Both the position numbers and the translations under genes were made by a program. From the NCBI GenBank assembly GCA_012838715.1, contig DUOR01000102.1, positions 1 to 15,253 of the forward strand: a DNA stretch of 15,253 bases. Reading direction: 5' to 3'. The DNA is from Actinomycetales bacterium. Lineage in GTDB: Bacteria; Actinomycetota; Actinomycetes; Mycobacteriales; Mycobacteriaceae. Numbering within the stretch: the stretch's first letter is position 1; the number at the start of each line of letters is the position of its first letter. Below, in pieces: positions 7,901 through 13,402 of this stretch. The notes below the pieces were generated by a model. That model was not told the DNA's origin. It saw nothing but the letters and a program-made list of their open reading frames with translations, and ran no database searches.

Positions 7901-9061
7901 AAGGTGGCGCGCCGATCGGTGGTGCCGGCGCCGGACTTCGCCGCGCGGGCGCTGAACATGATGACGCCATACGCCCGTCCCCTGCGCGAGTCGCTTGCCG
8001 ACGCTTTGCGGCAACTCGGCGGCTCGGGCATCAACGCCACGGACTTCGACGTGGCGAAGCTGCCGGCGCATCTCCGGTTCAATTTCGCCACCATCGATCG
8101 TCGCGGTGACGTGACCGACCAGGACCGGGATTTGGTCGCCCTGCAGAAACGCCGTTCGGGCCAGGTGACCAACGCCGTGTCGAAGGCCGCGGGCACGTCG
8201 GAGCATGAGGCCGTGCGCGAGTGGACCGCCGACAATCTCGGCGCGGTGCCGGAGACGGTGGAGAACACCGTCGACGGCCAGAAGGTCACCGCGTACCCGA
8301 CGCTCGTGGCCACCAAGAACGGCGTGGCCGTCAAGGTCATGCCGACGGAGGCGCAGGCGAAGGCGTCCCTGGTCACGGCGACGTTGACGATGTTGTTGCG
8401 GGACTGCCCGGTGCAGGCGAAGTCGATGGTCAAGGGCCTGCCGTTGCAGCAGCGCGTCGCCGTGGATTCCTGGCCGCACGGTGGTTCGGAGGGGCTGGTC
8501 GAGGATTGCCGCGTGGCGGTGGTCCGGGATCTGATGCTGGCCAACGGTGGCCCGGTGCGTGATCCGGAGGAGTACCGGAAGCTGCGTGACGCAGTGAAGC
8601 CGAAGGCCCCCGCGCAAGTGCGGCAGCTTGTGGTGGGTTTGGCGGCGGCGTTGCCGGCGTACTACCGGGTCGCGTCGCAGTTGGACGAGTGGAGTGGTCC
8701 GGCGATTGACGACATGAAGGGCCAGTTGGAGTTCATGCTCCCGAAGGGTGCGGTCGCCCGGCATGGGTGGGCGCATCTGCGGCATCTGCCGCGGTACCTG
8801 GAGGCCATGGAGATCCGGTTGAAGGACATGGCCCGGGATCCGGACCGGGACGCGGATCTGGAGGACGAGGTCACGGAGGTGCGCGAGTACCTCGACGCCC
8901 GTTTGGAGAAGCTGCCGGAGGGCCGCCGTCGTTCGTCCGCCGTCCGGGACATCGGGTGGCAGATTCAGGAGCTGCGCGTCAGTTTGTTCGCGCAGCGGTT
9001 GGGCACCGCCCATTCGGTGTCGCCGACGCGGGTGCGCAAGGCAATCGACAAGCTGCGTTAG
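4994..9061 (+). CDS. hrpA: ATP-dependent RNA helicase HrpA (DEAH box)
   Basis: HrpA is a cytoplasmic DEAH/RHA helicase; in E. coli it helps process fimbrial mRNA and rescue collided ribosomes. The 1355-residue protein is full length compared with about 1300 in E. coli. Motif I is GETGSGKT (118-125), motif II DEAH (215-218), motif III SAT (247-249), and motif VI QRSGRCGR (429-436); NIAETSLTVPG (motif V region) precedes motif VI. HA2/winged-helix and OB-fold regions follow to about residue 750, then the long C-terminal DUF3418-type region specific to bacterial HrpA. The N-terminus is Arg/Gly-rich (residues 11-31), likely an RNA-binding tail. An Ala/Ser/Lys-rich low-complexity insert occupies about 509-545. 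The ATG has no Shine-Dalgarno sequence. TACCCT at 4977-4982 may be a -10 giving a very short leader. The gene converges on nrdR with only 26 bases between stops and no terminator visible. Confidence 0.97.
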   Translation: MATSSSPENRPARSRRRRGGRGGGRDSGGPRVDKRPLYARLDGVTFSEARTFRKRLSRASAPNAIHAIGEDIELARLRLEERRGNLPDITYPAGLPVSARRDDIAEAIEANQVVVIAGETGSGKTTQIPKICLELGRGMHGKIGHTQPRRLAARTVAERIAEELGEKIGGHVGYAIRFDDRVGRDTAVKLMTDGILLAEIQRDRLLLDYDTIIIDEAHERSLNIDFLLGYLKRLLPKRPDLKVIITSATIDPERFAEHFADADGKPAPIIEVSGRTYPVEIRYRPLHREEQVTRKNGQVETRVTDIDQIDGVVDACRELMREGDGDILVFFSGERDIREAAEAIEGQKWRGVEVLPLFGRLSNQEQHRVFGPHSQRRIVLATNIAETSLTVPGIHYVVDTGTARISRYSTRTKVQRLPVEPVSQASANQRSGRCGRVADGIAIRLYAEDDFLSRPEFTDPEIQRTNLASVILQMANLGLGDISAFPFVDSPDHKAIRDGIQLLDELGALEPAADAAKSADAPKGGSSESKGAPARTATDPRLTATGRELARIPVDPRLARMLVEAHTNGALKAVTVIVAALSLQDVRERPLEKQAQADQAHARFKDSTSDFLSYLKLWDHLQTKRRELSGNQFRKLCQREFLHYMRVREWQDLIRQLNQVVADMGWNWSAEGNEPSPDAIHQSLLVGLLSQIGVREGEGKEFTGPRNTKFLVHPASSLSKKPPRWVMAAEIVETSRTFARDAAQIQPQWVEKLAGHLLKHQYSEPHWSTKRGAAMAYQKSTLYGVPVVVDRAVPYHRVDPVAAREMFIRHALVDGEWTTHHRFFSENRDKLEEAAQLEDKARRRGIVVDDDTLYAFYDAKLPATATTAANFDRWWKKTSAKNPDLLDFDPAALVNPDSHDVSENAFPDMWRQGTLSFNLAYRFEPGAPDDGVTLHIPVPLLAGLTPEGFDWLVPGLRQELVESLIRTLPKVARRSVVPAPDFAARALNMMTPYARPLRESLADALRQLGGSGINATDFDVAKLPAHLRFNFATIDRRGDVTDQDRDLVALQKRRSGQVTNAVSKAAGTSEHEAVREWTADNLGAVPETVENTVDGQKVTAYPTLVATKNGVAVKVMPTEAQAKASLVTATLTMLLRDCPVQAKSMVKGLPLQQRVAVDSWPHGGSEGLVEDCRVAVVRDLMLANGGPVRDPEEYRKLRDAVKPKAPAQVRQLVVGLAAALPAYYRVASQLDEWSGPAIDDMKGQLEFMLPKGAVARHGWAHLRHLPRYLEAMEIRLKDMARDPDRDADLEDEVTEVREYLDARLEKLPEGRRRSSAVRDIGWQIQELRVSLFAQRLGTAHSVSPTRVRKAIDKLR

Positions 9062-9087
9062 GTGCCGGCCCGGGAGACGCTCGCGTC

Positions 9088-9588
9088 CTAGGCCCCGTCG
9101 CCGTTCCTGGTGGCATTGCCGTTCTTGGTGCCGTCGCTGTTCCTGGTGCCGTTGCGCAGGGATTTGATCTCGTCCTCGAAGTCCTTGGCCGAGGAGAAGG
9201 ATTTGTAGACGGAGGCGAATCGCAGGTAGCCGACTTCGTCGAGTTCGCGGAGCGGTTCGAGGATGGCCAGGCCAATGTCGTTGGAGTTGATCCGCGGGGT
9301 GCCTTTGGCGCGGAGCGTTTCCTCCACCTTTTGGGCGAGCCGTTTGAGTGCCGCTTCGGGGACGTCGCGCCCCTGGCATGCGCGCCGGACGCCCTTGATC
9401 ACCTTCTCGCGTTCGAACTCCTCGGTGATGCCGTCGCGCTTGACGACGGTCAGTTGCGAGCGTTCGAGCGTGGAGAATCGCTTTCCGCAGGACAGGCACT
9501 CGCGCCGGCGACGGATGGTCGTGCCATCGTCGATGAGGCGCGAGTCGATGACCTTCGTTTGGTCGTGGTGACAGAACTGGCAATGCAC
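9088..9588 (-). CDS. nrdR: Transcriptional repressor NrdR with repeat-extended C-terminus
   Basis: NrdR binds ATP/dATP and represses ribonucleotide reductase genes by binding NrdR boxes. The zinc ribbon is C3-x2-C6 and C31-x2-C34, and the typical opening is [17 protein letters not shown]. The arginine run IRRRREC precedes the second zinc pair. An ATP-cone domain (about 46-136) carries [16 protein letters not shown] and later [16 protein letters not shown]. The start is GTG (9588), fixed by the invariant MHC start, with a G-rich ribosome-binding site just upstream. The protein has 166 residues against about 150 normally. The extra tail is made of three six-residue units ([18 protein letters not shown]), then DGA, encoded by an 18-bp tandem repeat. 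It follows the divS-position gene on the same strand with a 94-base gap and is probably co-transcribed. Its product would couple dNTP supply to the neighbouring SOS genes only by location. Confidence 0.97.
   Translation of the reverse strand: MHCQFCHHDQTKVIDSRLIDDGTTIRRRRECLSCGKRFSTLERSQLTVVKRDGITEEFEREKVIKGVRRACQGRDVPEAALKRLAQKVEETLRAKGTPRINSNDIGLAILEPLRELDEVGYLRFASVYKSFSSAKDFEDEIKSLRNGTRNSDGTKNGNATRNGDGA
9100..9153. repeat. 18-bp tandem repeat, three copies, inside the 3' end of nrdR
   Basis: Units at 9100-9117, 9118-9135 and 9136-9153 read GCCGTTCCTGGTGGCATT, GCCGTTCTTGGTGCCGTC and GCTGTTCCTGGTGCCGTT. The period of 18 keeps the reading frame and encodes six-residue units at the NrdR C-terminus. 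It is a degenerate minisatellite and a candidate for copy-number variation between strains. Confidence 0.85.
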
Positions 9589-9645
9589 GCCCCCAAGTCT
9601 ACGGCCACCGGGAAATGGGCCCGCGCGCTCCCGTCGGCACGCTGG

Positions 9646-9677
9646 ATCTGACCTCCCGCCCGGTGCGGAGGTCAGAT
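9646..9677. repeat. 11-bp perfect inverted repeat between the divS-position gene and nrdR
   Basis: ATCTGACCTCC (9646-9656) pairs perfectly with GGAGGTCAGAT (9667-9677) across a 10-base loop. On the minus strand it begins 5 bases after the stop of the upstream gene and ends 57 bases before the nrdR start. No T tract follows in that direction, so it is either a non-canonical terminator or attenuator, or an mRNA-stabilising stem within the operon. It also places an SD-like GGAGG inside the stem. Confidence 0.65.
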
Positions 9678-9682
9678 GACAA

Positions 9683-10171
9683 TCAGCGGACGGAGGACTC
9701 GACCGCGCCGACGTACGTCGGGGCGACCGGGGCGGGTTCGACGTCGGGGGCGCCGAACCCCGAGAAGTGCATCATCGCACCGAAGACCAGGCCGAGGCCG
9801 ACTGCGGCAGCGACGGCGCCCGGGGTGCGGCGGACGCCCTGGATGGGGCCGCGCACCGGGCTGTGCCGGTGATCCGCGGTGTTCGAACGGACGCCGGCGG
9901 AGTTGCCCAGACGCGCGGTTCCACGGGTGTTCGGACGACGGCCGCCAACTGAAAGGTTGCTGGGACGGTTCGAAACGGGACGGCGACCGGTACGCTCCTG
10001 CGTTCGATGCACCGTGCGCGATCGACCCGCACCCGTTCGAACGGACGCGGTGTTTCTGGGGCGGGCGGCCGGACGGACATCGTCGGCAAGCCACTGCGGG
10101 AACGACACGCCGCAGAGGCGGTCGTCGCTGTTGGGGGCGGAGTTTCGGTAGTCTGCGATAAAGGCGGTCAT
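9683..10171 (-). CDS. Putative DivS/ChiZ-position SOS membrane protein (cell-division suppressor candidate)
   Basis: The 162-residue protein lies between lexA and nrdR, divergent from lexA, where C. glutamicum has divS and mycobacteria have chiZ (Rv2719c), both SOS-induced division inhibitors. Residues 1-115 are hydrophilic and very Arg-rich with low complexity. One hydrophobic segment (about 117-140, [18 protein letters not shown] core) should span the membrane, leaving a tail of about 22 residues outside. No LysM signature follows it, unlike ChiZ. The conserved-looking N-terminus is [10 protein letters not shown]. The ATG at 10171 has a strong ribosome-binding site (GGAAGGAAA, about 7 bases away). 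A promoter and two SOS half-sites lie upstream. Assignment rests on synteny, topology and regulation, not on residue-level recognition. An overlapping frame (9672-10226, same strand) has no membrane segment and looks like a shadow. Confidence 0.68.
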   Translation of the reverse strand: MTAFIADYRNSAPNSDDRLCGVSFPQWLADDVRPAARPRNTASVRTGAGRSRTVHRTQERTGRRPVSNRPSNLSVGGRRPNTRGTARLGNSAGVRSNTADHRHSPVRGPIQGVRRTPGAVAAAVGLGLVFGAMMHFSGFGAPDVEPAPVAPTYVGAVESSVR

Positions 10172-10229
10172 CGGTGGTTTCCTTCCATCCGGTCATTCGA
10201 ACGCCATCCTCGAACGAGATGTGCACGAA

Positions 10230-10283
10230 TGTTCGACTGCGTTCCTATGTTCGATTTATAGCACCCCCTCCGGACCGCGTCCA
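10230..10283 (-). promoter_or_regulatory. Promoter of the divS-position gene with two SOS half-sites
   Basis: On the minus strand, TGGACG (10278-10283) and TATAAA (10255-10260) are separated by 17 bases and resemble sigma70-type -35 and -10 boxes, giving a start near 10248. TCGAACA, the left half of the corynebacterial SOS box, occurs on the same strand at 10248-10254 and again at 10230-10236, 18 bases apart. The opposite halves are poorly conserved (for example CGTGCAC instead of TGTTCGA). LexA binding is plausible but not certain. Confidence 0.5.
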
Positions 10284-10301
10284 TACGGCTCCGCGATTTT
10301 C

Positions 10302-10340
10302 TCGAACAGTTGTGCAAGAACGGCCGCTTTTGTGTAGTGT
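10302..10340 (+). promoter_or_regulatory. SOS box (LexA operator) overlapping the lexA promoter
   Basis: TCGAACAGTTGTGCAA (10302-10317) matches the C. glutamicum SOS-box pattern TCGAA(A/C)ANNTGTTCGA at all but two informative positions. It lies directly before TAGTGT (10335-10340), a TAnnnT -10, and covers the likely -35 (TTGTGC, 10310-10315). A bound LexA dimer would therefore block lexA transcription, the usual autoregulation. It is also close enough to the minus-strand promoter to affect both genes. Confidence 0.65.
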
Positions 10341-10497
10341 CGGATTCGAACGGAGTCGGGACCGGCGTCCACCCCTCTAGCGCGTTCCACCTGGGCGAAC
10401 CCGTCCTCCAGACGACAATCCACCAGCCCAACTGACGACCCACCTGAAGCCGGCCCACTGGCGCGCAGGACGACTTACCGAGCGGGAGAGCAGCACG

Positions 10498-11220
10498 ATG
10501 GCAGACAACAAGAAGAAGCTTGACCTGGAGAAGCTCAGCGACCGACAGCGGAGGATCCTCGAGGTGATCCGCGATGCGGTGATTCTCCGCGGTTACCCGC
10601 CGAGCATCCGCGAGATCGGTGACGCGGTGGGCCTGAACTCCACGTCATCGGTGGCGTACCAGCTGAAGGAACTGGAGAAGAAGGGGTACCTGCGCCGCGA
10701 CCCGCACAAGCCGCGTGCCGTGGACGTGCGTGACCTGCAGGAGAAGCTGGGCGACGGCGACGTCAAGCCCGGGCCGAAGCAGAAGTCGAAGGCGAAGTCC
10801 GACATGCCGGCGGTGCCGGAGGGACTGTCCGCCCCGACGTACGTCCCCGTCGTCGGCCAGATTGCCGCCGGCAATCCGATTCTGGCCGAGCAGCACATCG
10901 AGGAGCACATGGCGCTGCCGACCGAGCTGGTCGGTTCGGGCGAGCTGTACCTCCTGCGCATCGTCGGCGAGTCGATGGTCGACGCCGGCATCTTCGACGG
11001 CGACTGGGTCGTGGTGAAGTCCCAGAACACCGCCGAGCAGGGTGACTTCATCGCCGCGATGATCGAGGGCGACGCCGAGAACGAGGCCACCGTTAAGGAA
11101 TGGCGCGTCGACAGCGCCGGTACCTGGCTCTGGCCGCACAACCGCGACTTCGAGCCGATTCGCGTCGACGGCCGCGTCACCGTCCTCGGCCGCGTCGTCA
11201 GCGTCCTCCGCAGCCTCTAG
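10498..11220 (+). CDS. lexA: SOS repressor LexA (self-cleaving S24-family protease)
   Basis: LexA represses DNA-damage genes and cleaves itself when stimulated by RecA-ssDNA. The 240-residue protein has the N-terminal winged helix (residues about 12-75, with [15 protein letters not shown] and [20 protein letters not shown] as the DNA-reading part). A Lys-rich linker (about 80-110) follows, then the cleavage site Ala124-Gly125 in QIAAGNP. The catalytic dyad is Ser159 (GESM) and Lys200 (ATVKEW). The spacing of 41 is four longer than in E. coli because of extra residues near EGDAENEA. The start ATG has GGGAGAG upstream. The leader of about 150 bases from the predicted start site is long. It diverges from the divS-position gene and is controlled by the SOS box in between. 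It ends just before a terminator-like hairpin and the convergent ptsI. Confidence 0.98.
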   Translation: MADNKKKLDLEKLSDRQRRILEVIRDAVILRGYPPSIREIGDAVGLNSTSSVAYQLKELEKKGYLRRDPHKPRAVDVRDLQEKLGDGDVKPGPKQKSKAKSDMPAVPEGLSAPTYVPVVGQIAAGNPILAEQHIEEHMALPTELVGSGELYLLRIVGESMVDAGIFDGDWVVVKSQNTAEQGDFIAAMIEGDAENEATVKEWRVDSAGTWLWPHNRDFEPIRVDGRVTVLGRVVSVLRSL

Positions 11221-11237
11221 AACCTCCCGCAACCACG

Positions 11238-11275
11238 ACCCCGGCCCCGCCCCTATTCGGAGCCGGGGTTCCCTC
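11238..11275. terminator. Likely terminator hairpin between convergent lexA and ptsI
   Basis: ACCCCGGC (11238-11245) pairs with GCCGGGGT (11262-11269) across a 16-base loop, 18 bases after the lexA stop. The tail TTCCCTCTT is only moderately T-rich. It lies between converging genes and may act in both directions, although it is about 65 bases beyond the ptsI stop. Confidence 0.5.
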
Positions 11276-11333
11276 TTCCGCTCCACCGGCCGAGGGCCAC
11301 TTCGCTTCTCCCCTGCGGCTGCATCCCCGTCCG

Positions 11334-13088
11334 CTACTCCCCCGCGTCGAGCACCCGGCGGGCGGCAGCTCGTGCCACCCCCGCATTCGTCGCACCGACG
11401 GCCGCCCGTGCGGCGTCCCGGCACTGCGCCATCGTCACGCCCGACAACCGGGCACCAACGCCCGGCAACGCCGCCACCGCCGCCGACAACGAATCCGCCC
11501 CCAACCCGACCAGCACGCACGCGAGCTCCGGGTCCGCCGCCGCTTCACCGCAGACGCCCACCGGCGTACCCGTCGCAATCCCCGACCGGCACGTCATGTC
11601 GATCAACCGCAGCACCGCCGGCTGCCACGGATCGGTCAGATAGGCCAACTCCGGCGACAACCTGTCCGCCGCCATCGTGTACTGAGCGAGGTCATTGGTC
11701 CCGATGGACACGAAATCCACCACCGCCATCAAACTTTCGCTCATCAGCGCCGCAGCGGGCGTCTCAATCATCACGCCCGGGGTCAGGCCACGCTCCCGGC
11801 ACAACCCCGCGAACCACGTGGCCTCCTCGACCGTCGCCACCATCGGCGCCATCACCCACGTCGGAGCGTCCCCGCGCCCGGCCTGCTCGGCCGCCAACGC
11901 CGCCGCATCAAGCTGCCGCTCCAGCAACCCCGCATTCGAACGCGAAATCCGCAGCCCCCGCACGCCGAGCGCCGGGTTGCCCTCCTCCGTCAAAGCCGCG
12001 AACGCCAGCGGCTTGTCCGACCCGGCATCGAGCGTCCGCACCACGACTTTCGCGTCGTCGAACGCATGGAGCACCTCGCCGTACACCTCGGCCTGGTCCG
12101 CCACCGCGGGTTCGCTTGCCGACGCCAAAAAGCTCAGCTCCGTCCGGAACAACCCGATGCCCTCGGCCACCCCGTCCGCCGCATTCCGGGCGGCGGCGCC
12201 ATCGCCGACGTTGGCGAGCAGCTCCACGGCCACGCCGTCGGCGGTCCGGCCCGGCCCCTGCCATGCGGCGATGGAGCGGGCGGCGGCGTGGGCCTCGGCG
12301 ACCGCGGTATCGGCGACGTCCGGGTCGGGTTCGGCGGTGATGGTGCCGGCCGCGCCATCGACGAGGACGGTGGTGCCCGCCGCGATGGAATGGAGTTCCG
12401 GCCCGGCCGCGACCAGGCACGGGACACCCAGCTGGCGGGCGATGATGGCGGTGTGCGAGGTCGGGCCGCCCATCGAGGTCACCAGGCCGACGAAACGTTC
12501 CGGGTCCACGGTGGCCGCATCCGCGGGGGCGAGGTCGTCCGCGAACAGGATGGCCGGGCCGTCGACCACCGGCAGGCCCGGTTCGGGGCGCCCGTGCAGC
12601 TCGGCGAGGATGCGGCCCCGGACGTCCACCAGGTCGGGCACCCGTTCGGCCATGACGCCACCGGCGGCCCGCAGCATGTCGATGAACTTGTCGAATGACC
12701 GGACGACCGCCGTGTCCAGGTCCGCGCCGGCGCGCACGGCCGCGGTGGCCACGCGCCGCCACCCCGGGTCGAGGGCCAGCGAGGACGTGGCCATGAGCAC
12801 CTCGGCCGCGCTGCCGGTCAATTCCGCCGACCTGCCCGCCAGACGTTCCGAGACGTTTTCCGCCGCGGCATTCAGCCGGGCGACCGGGTCCGGCGAGCCC
12901 GTCCGCAGCCCGGTGCCGGCCACCGAATCCGGCACGGCCCCGACGTCACCGCCGGCGCCGGCGAGCCCGCCGATTCCGCTCCGGGACGCCGGGCCACCGC
13001 CGTCGGAAAGTGGGCGCGCCCACACGACGGGCGCATGGGCGACGCCGGGAACCACGCCGGTGGCGTGCAGCACGGTGGGTTCGGGCAT
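11334..13088 (-). CDS. ptsI: PTS Enzyme I (phosphoenolpyruvate-protein phosphotransferase)
   Basis: Enzyme I takes phosphate from PEP and gives it to HPr, the first step of sugar PTS uptake in the cytoplasm. The 584-residue protein (usual 560-580) has the N-terminal HPr-binding domain and the phosphohistidine motif GGPTSHTAIIARQLG with active His212. The PEP-utilising barrel follows, with SIGTNDLAQYTMA (about 461-473) and the catalytic Cys513 in GVCGEAAAD. The ATG at 13088 is chosen over an in-frame upstream start (13139). It has an ideal ribosome-binding site (CGAGGAGCC, about 6 bases away), and MPEPTVLHATGVVPGVAHAPV matches normal Enzyme I N-termini. A Gly/Ala/Ser-rich insert (residues about 28-65) lies early in the N-terminal domain. 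The gene is divergent from fruR and convergent with lexA. A phased TGTCAG array sits in its leader or promoter. ptsH is not in the window. Confidence 0.96.
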   Translation of the reverse strand: MPEPTVLHATGVVPGVAHAPVVWARPLSDGGGPASRSGIGGLAGAGGDVGAVPDSVAGTGLRTGSPDPVARLNAAAENVSERLAGRSAELTGSAAEVLMATSSLALDPGWRRVATAAVRAGADLDTAVVRSFDKFIDMLRAAGGVMAERVPDLVDVRGRILAELHGRPEPGLPVVDGPAILFADDLAPADAATVDPERFVGLVTSMGGPTSHTAIIARQLGVPCLVAAGPELHSIAAGTTVLVDGAAGTITAEPDPDVADTAVAEAHAAARSIAAWQGPGRTADGVAVELLANVGDGAAARNAADGVAEGIGLFRTELSFLASASEPAVADQAEVYGEVLHAFDDAKVVVRTLDAGSDKPLAFAALTEEGNPALGVRGLRISRSNAGLLERQLDAAALAAEQAGRGDAPTWVMAPMVATVEEATWFAGLCRERGLTPGVMIETPAAALMSESLMAVVDFVSIGTNDLAQYTMAADRLSPELAYLTDPWQPAVLRLIDMTCRSGIATGTPVGVCGEAAADPELACVLVGLGADSLSAAVAALPGVGARLSGVTMAQCRDAARAAVGATNAGVARAAARRVLDAGE

Positions 13089-13108
13089 CGTGGCTCCTCG
13101 CTCGTGGA

Positions 13109-13173
13109 TGTCAGTGGCTGACAGCGGATGCCAGGGCATGTCAGTGGCTGTCAGGCGTTCTCAGGGAATGTCG
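13109..13173. promoter_or_regulatory. Helically phased TGTCAG half-site array upstream of ptsI (candidate operator)
   Basis: TGTCAGTGGCTGACA (13109-13123) is a perfect inverted repeat with a 3-base centre. TGTCAGTGGCTGTCA (13139-13153) repeats it exactly 30 bases later with one change. TGTCAG-like hexamers begin at 13109, 13139, 13149, 13159 (TCTCAG) and 13169 (TGTCGC), all in 10-base register. ATGCCAGGGCAT (13128-13139), another palindrome, lies between. The array ends about 20 bases from the ptsI start, so a bound repressor such as a DeoR-family SugR/FruR protein could block ptsI. The binding protein is unknown. Confidence 0.55.
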
Positions 13174-13260
13174 CCGCCGGGGGTGGCCGGTGGGATTCCC
13201 CCGTTTTCCGCAGGGTACCCGGGATTCCCACATCAACCCCACATTCAGCCCCGCCGTTCC

Positions 13261-13288
13261 TTGACAATCCCACACGTCCGGGCACAAT
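13261..13288 (+). promoter_or_regulatory. sigma70-type promoter for the fruR-fruK-ptsF operon
   Basis: A perfect TTGACA -35 (13261-13266) is followed after 16 bases by CACAAT (13283-13288), which agrees with TATAAT at four of six positions. Transcription would start near 13295, leaving a leader of about 105 bases before the ATG at 13403. Confidence 0.6.
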
Positions 13289-13402
13289 TGACGCAGATAT
13301 TCACGGGCCCGCGGGCGTTCGGAACCAATCGGGCACGCATCCGGGGGTCGTGGATTTCGCGGAAACGGCGCCCCGCTGCGCCCAATCGACTGGGAGGCCC
13401 CG

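Larger units (their letters stand above)
10172..10497. other. 326-base divergent regulatory region between the divS-position gene and lexA
   Basis: No gene was seen. From left to right it holds the ribosome-binding site of the minus-strand gene (about 10176-10186), two TGTTCGA half-sites, a minus-strand promoter, a plus-strand SOS box overlapping the lexA promoter, a leader of about 150 bases, and the lexA ribosome-binding site (GGGAGAG, about 10484-10490). TTCGAAC-type sequences are frequent throughout (10196-10202, 10345-10351). Confidence 0.7.
13089..13402. other. 314-base divergent control region between ptsI and fruR
   Basis: No gene was seen. It contains the ptsI ribosome-binding site, the phased TGTCAG array (13109-13173), two GGGATTCCC sequences (13192-13200 and 13221-13229) flanking a GGGTACCC palindrome (13213-13220), and the fruR promoter (13261-13288). 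A leader of roughly 105 bases to fruR follows. No GlxR/CRP-type TGTGA-N6-TCACA site was found. Confidence 0.7.

Noticed and set aside
5009..9583. A 1524-codon open frame on the minus strand opposite hrpA
   Set aside because: It mirrors hrpA and runs into nrdR. It is extremely rich in Arg and His with no domain motif, while hrpA on the other strand has every helicase motif. Long antisense frames are expected at this GC content.
9672..10226. An alternative minus-strand frame overlapping the divS-position gene
   Set aside because: It lacks a membrane segment, is Arg/Pro-rich throughout and has no ribosome-binding site, whereas the chosen frame has a strong site and a clear hydrophobic helix.
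13089..13139. A 17-codon upstream extension of ptsI
   Set aside because: The internal ATG at 13088 has a much better ribosome-binding site and matches Enzyme I N-termini; the extension covers the likely operator array.
13089..13402. A GlxR/CRP site in the ptsI-fruR region
   Set aside because: No TGTGA-N6-TCACA-like sequence was found on inspection.
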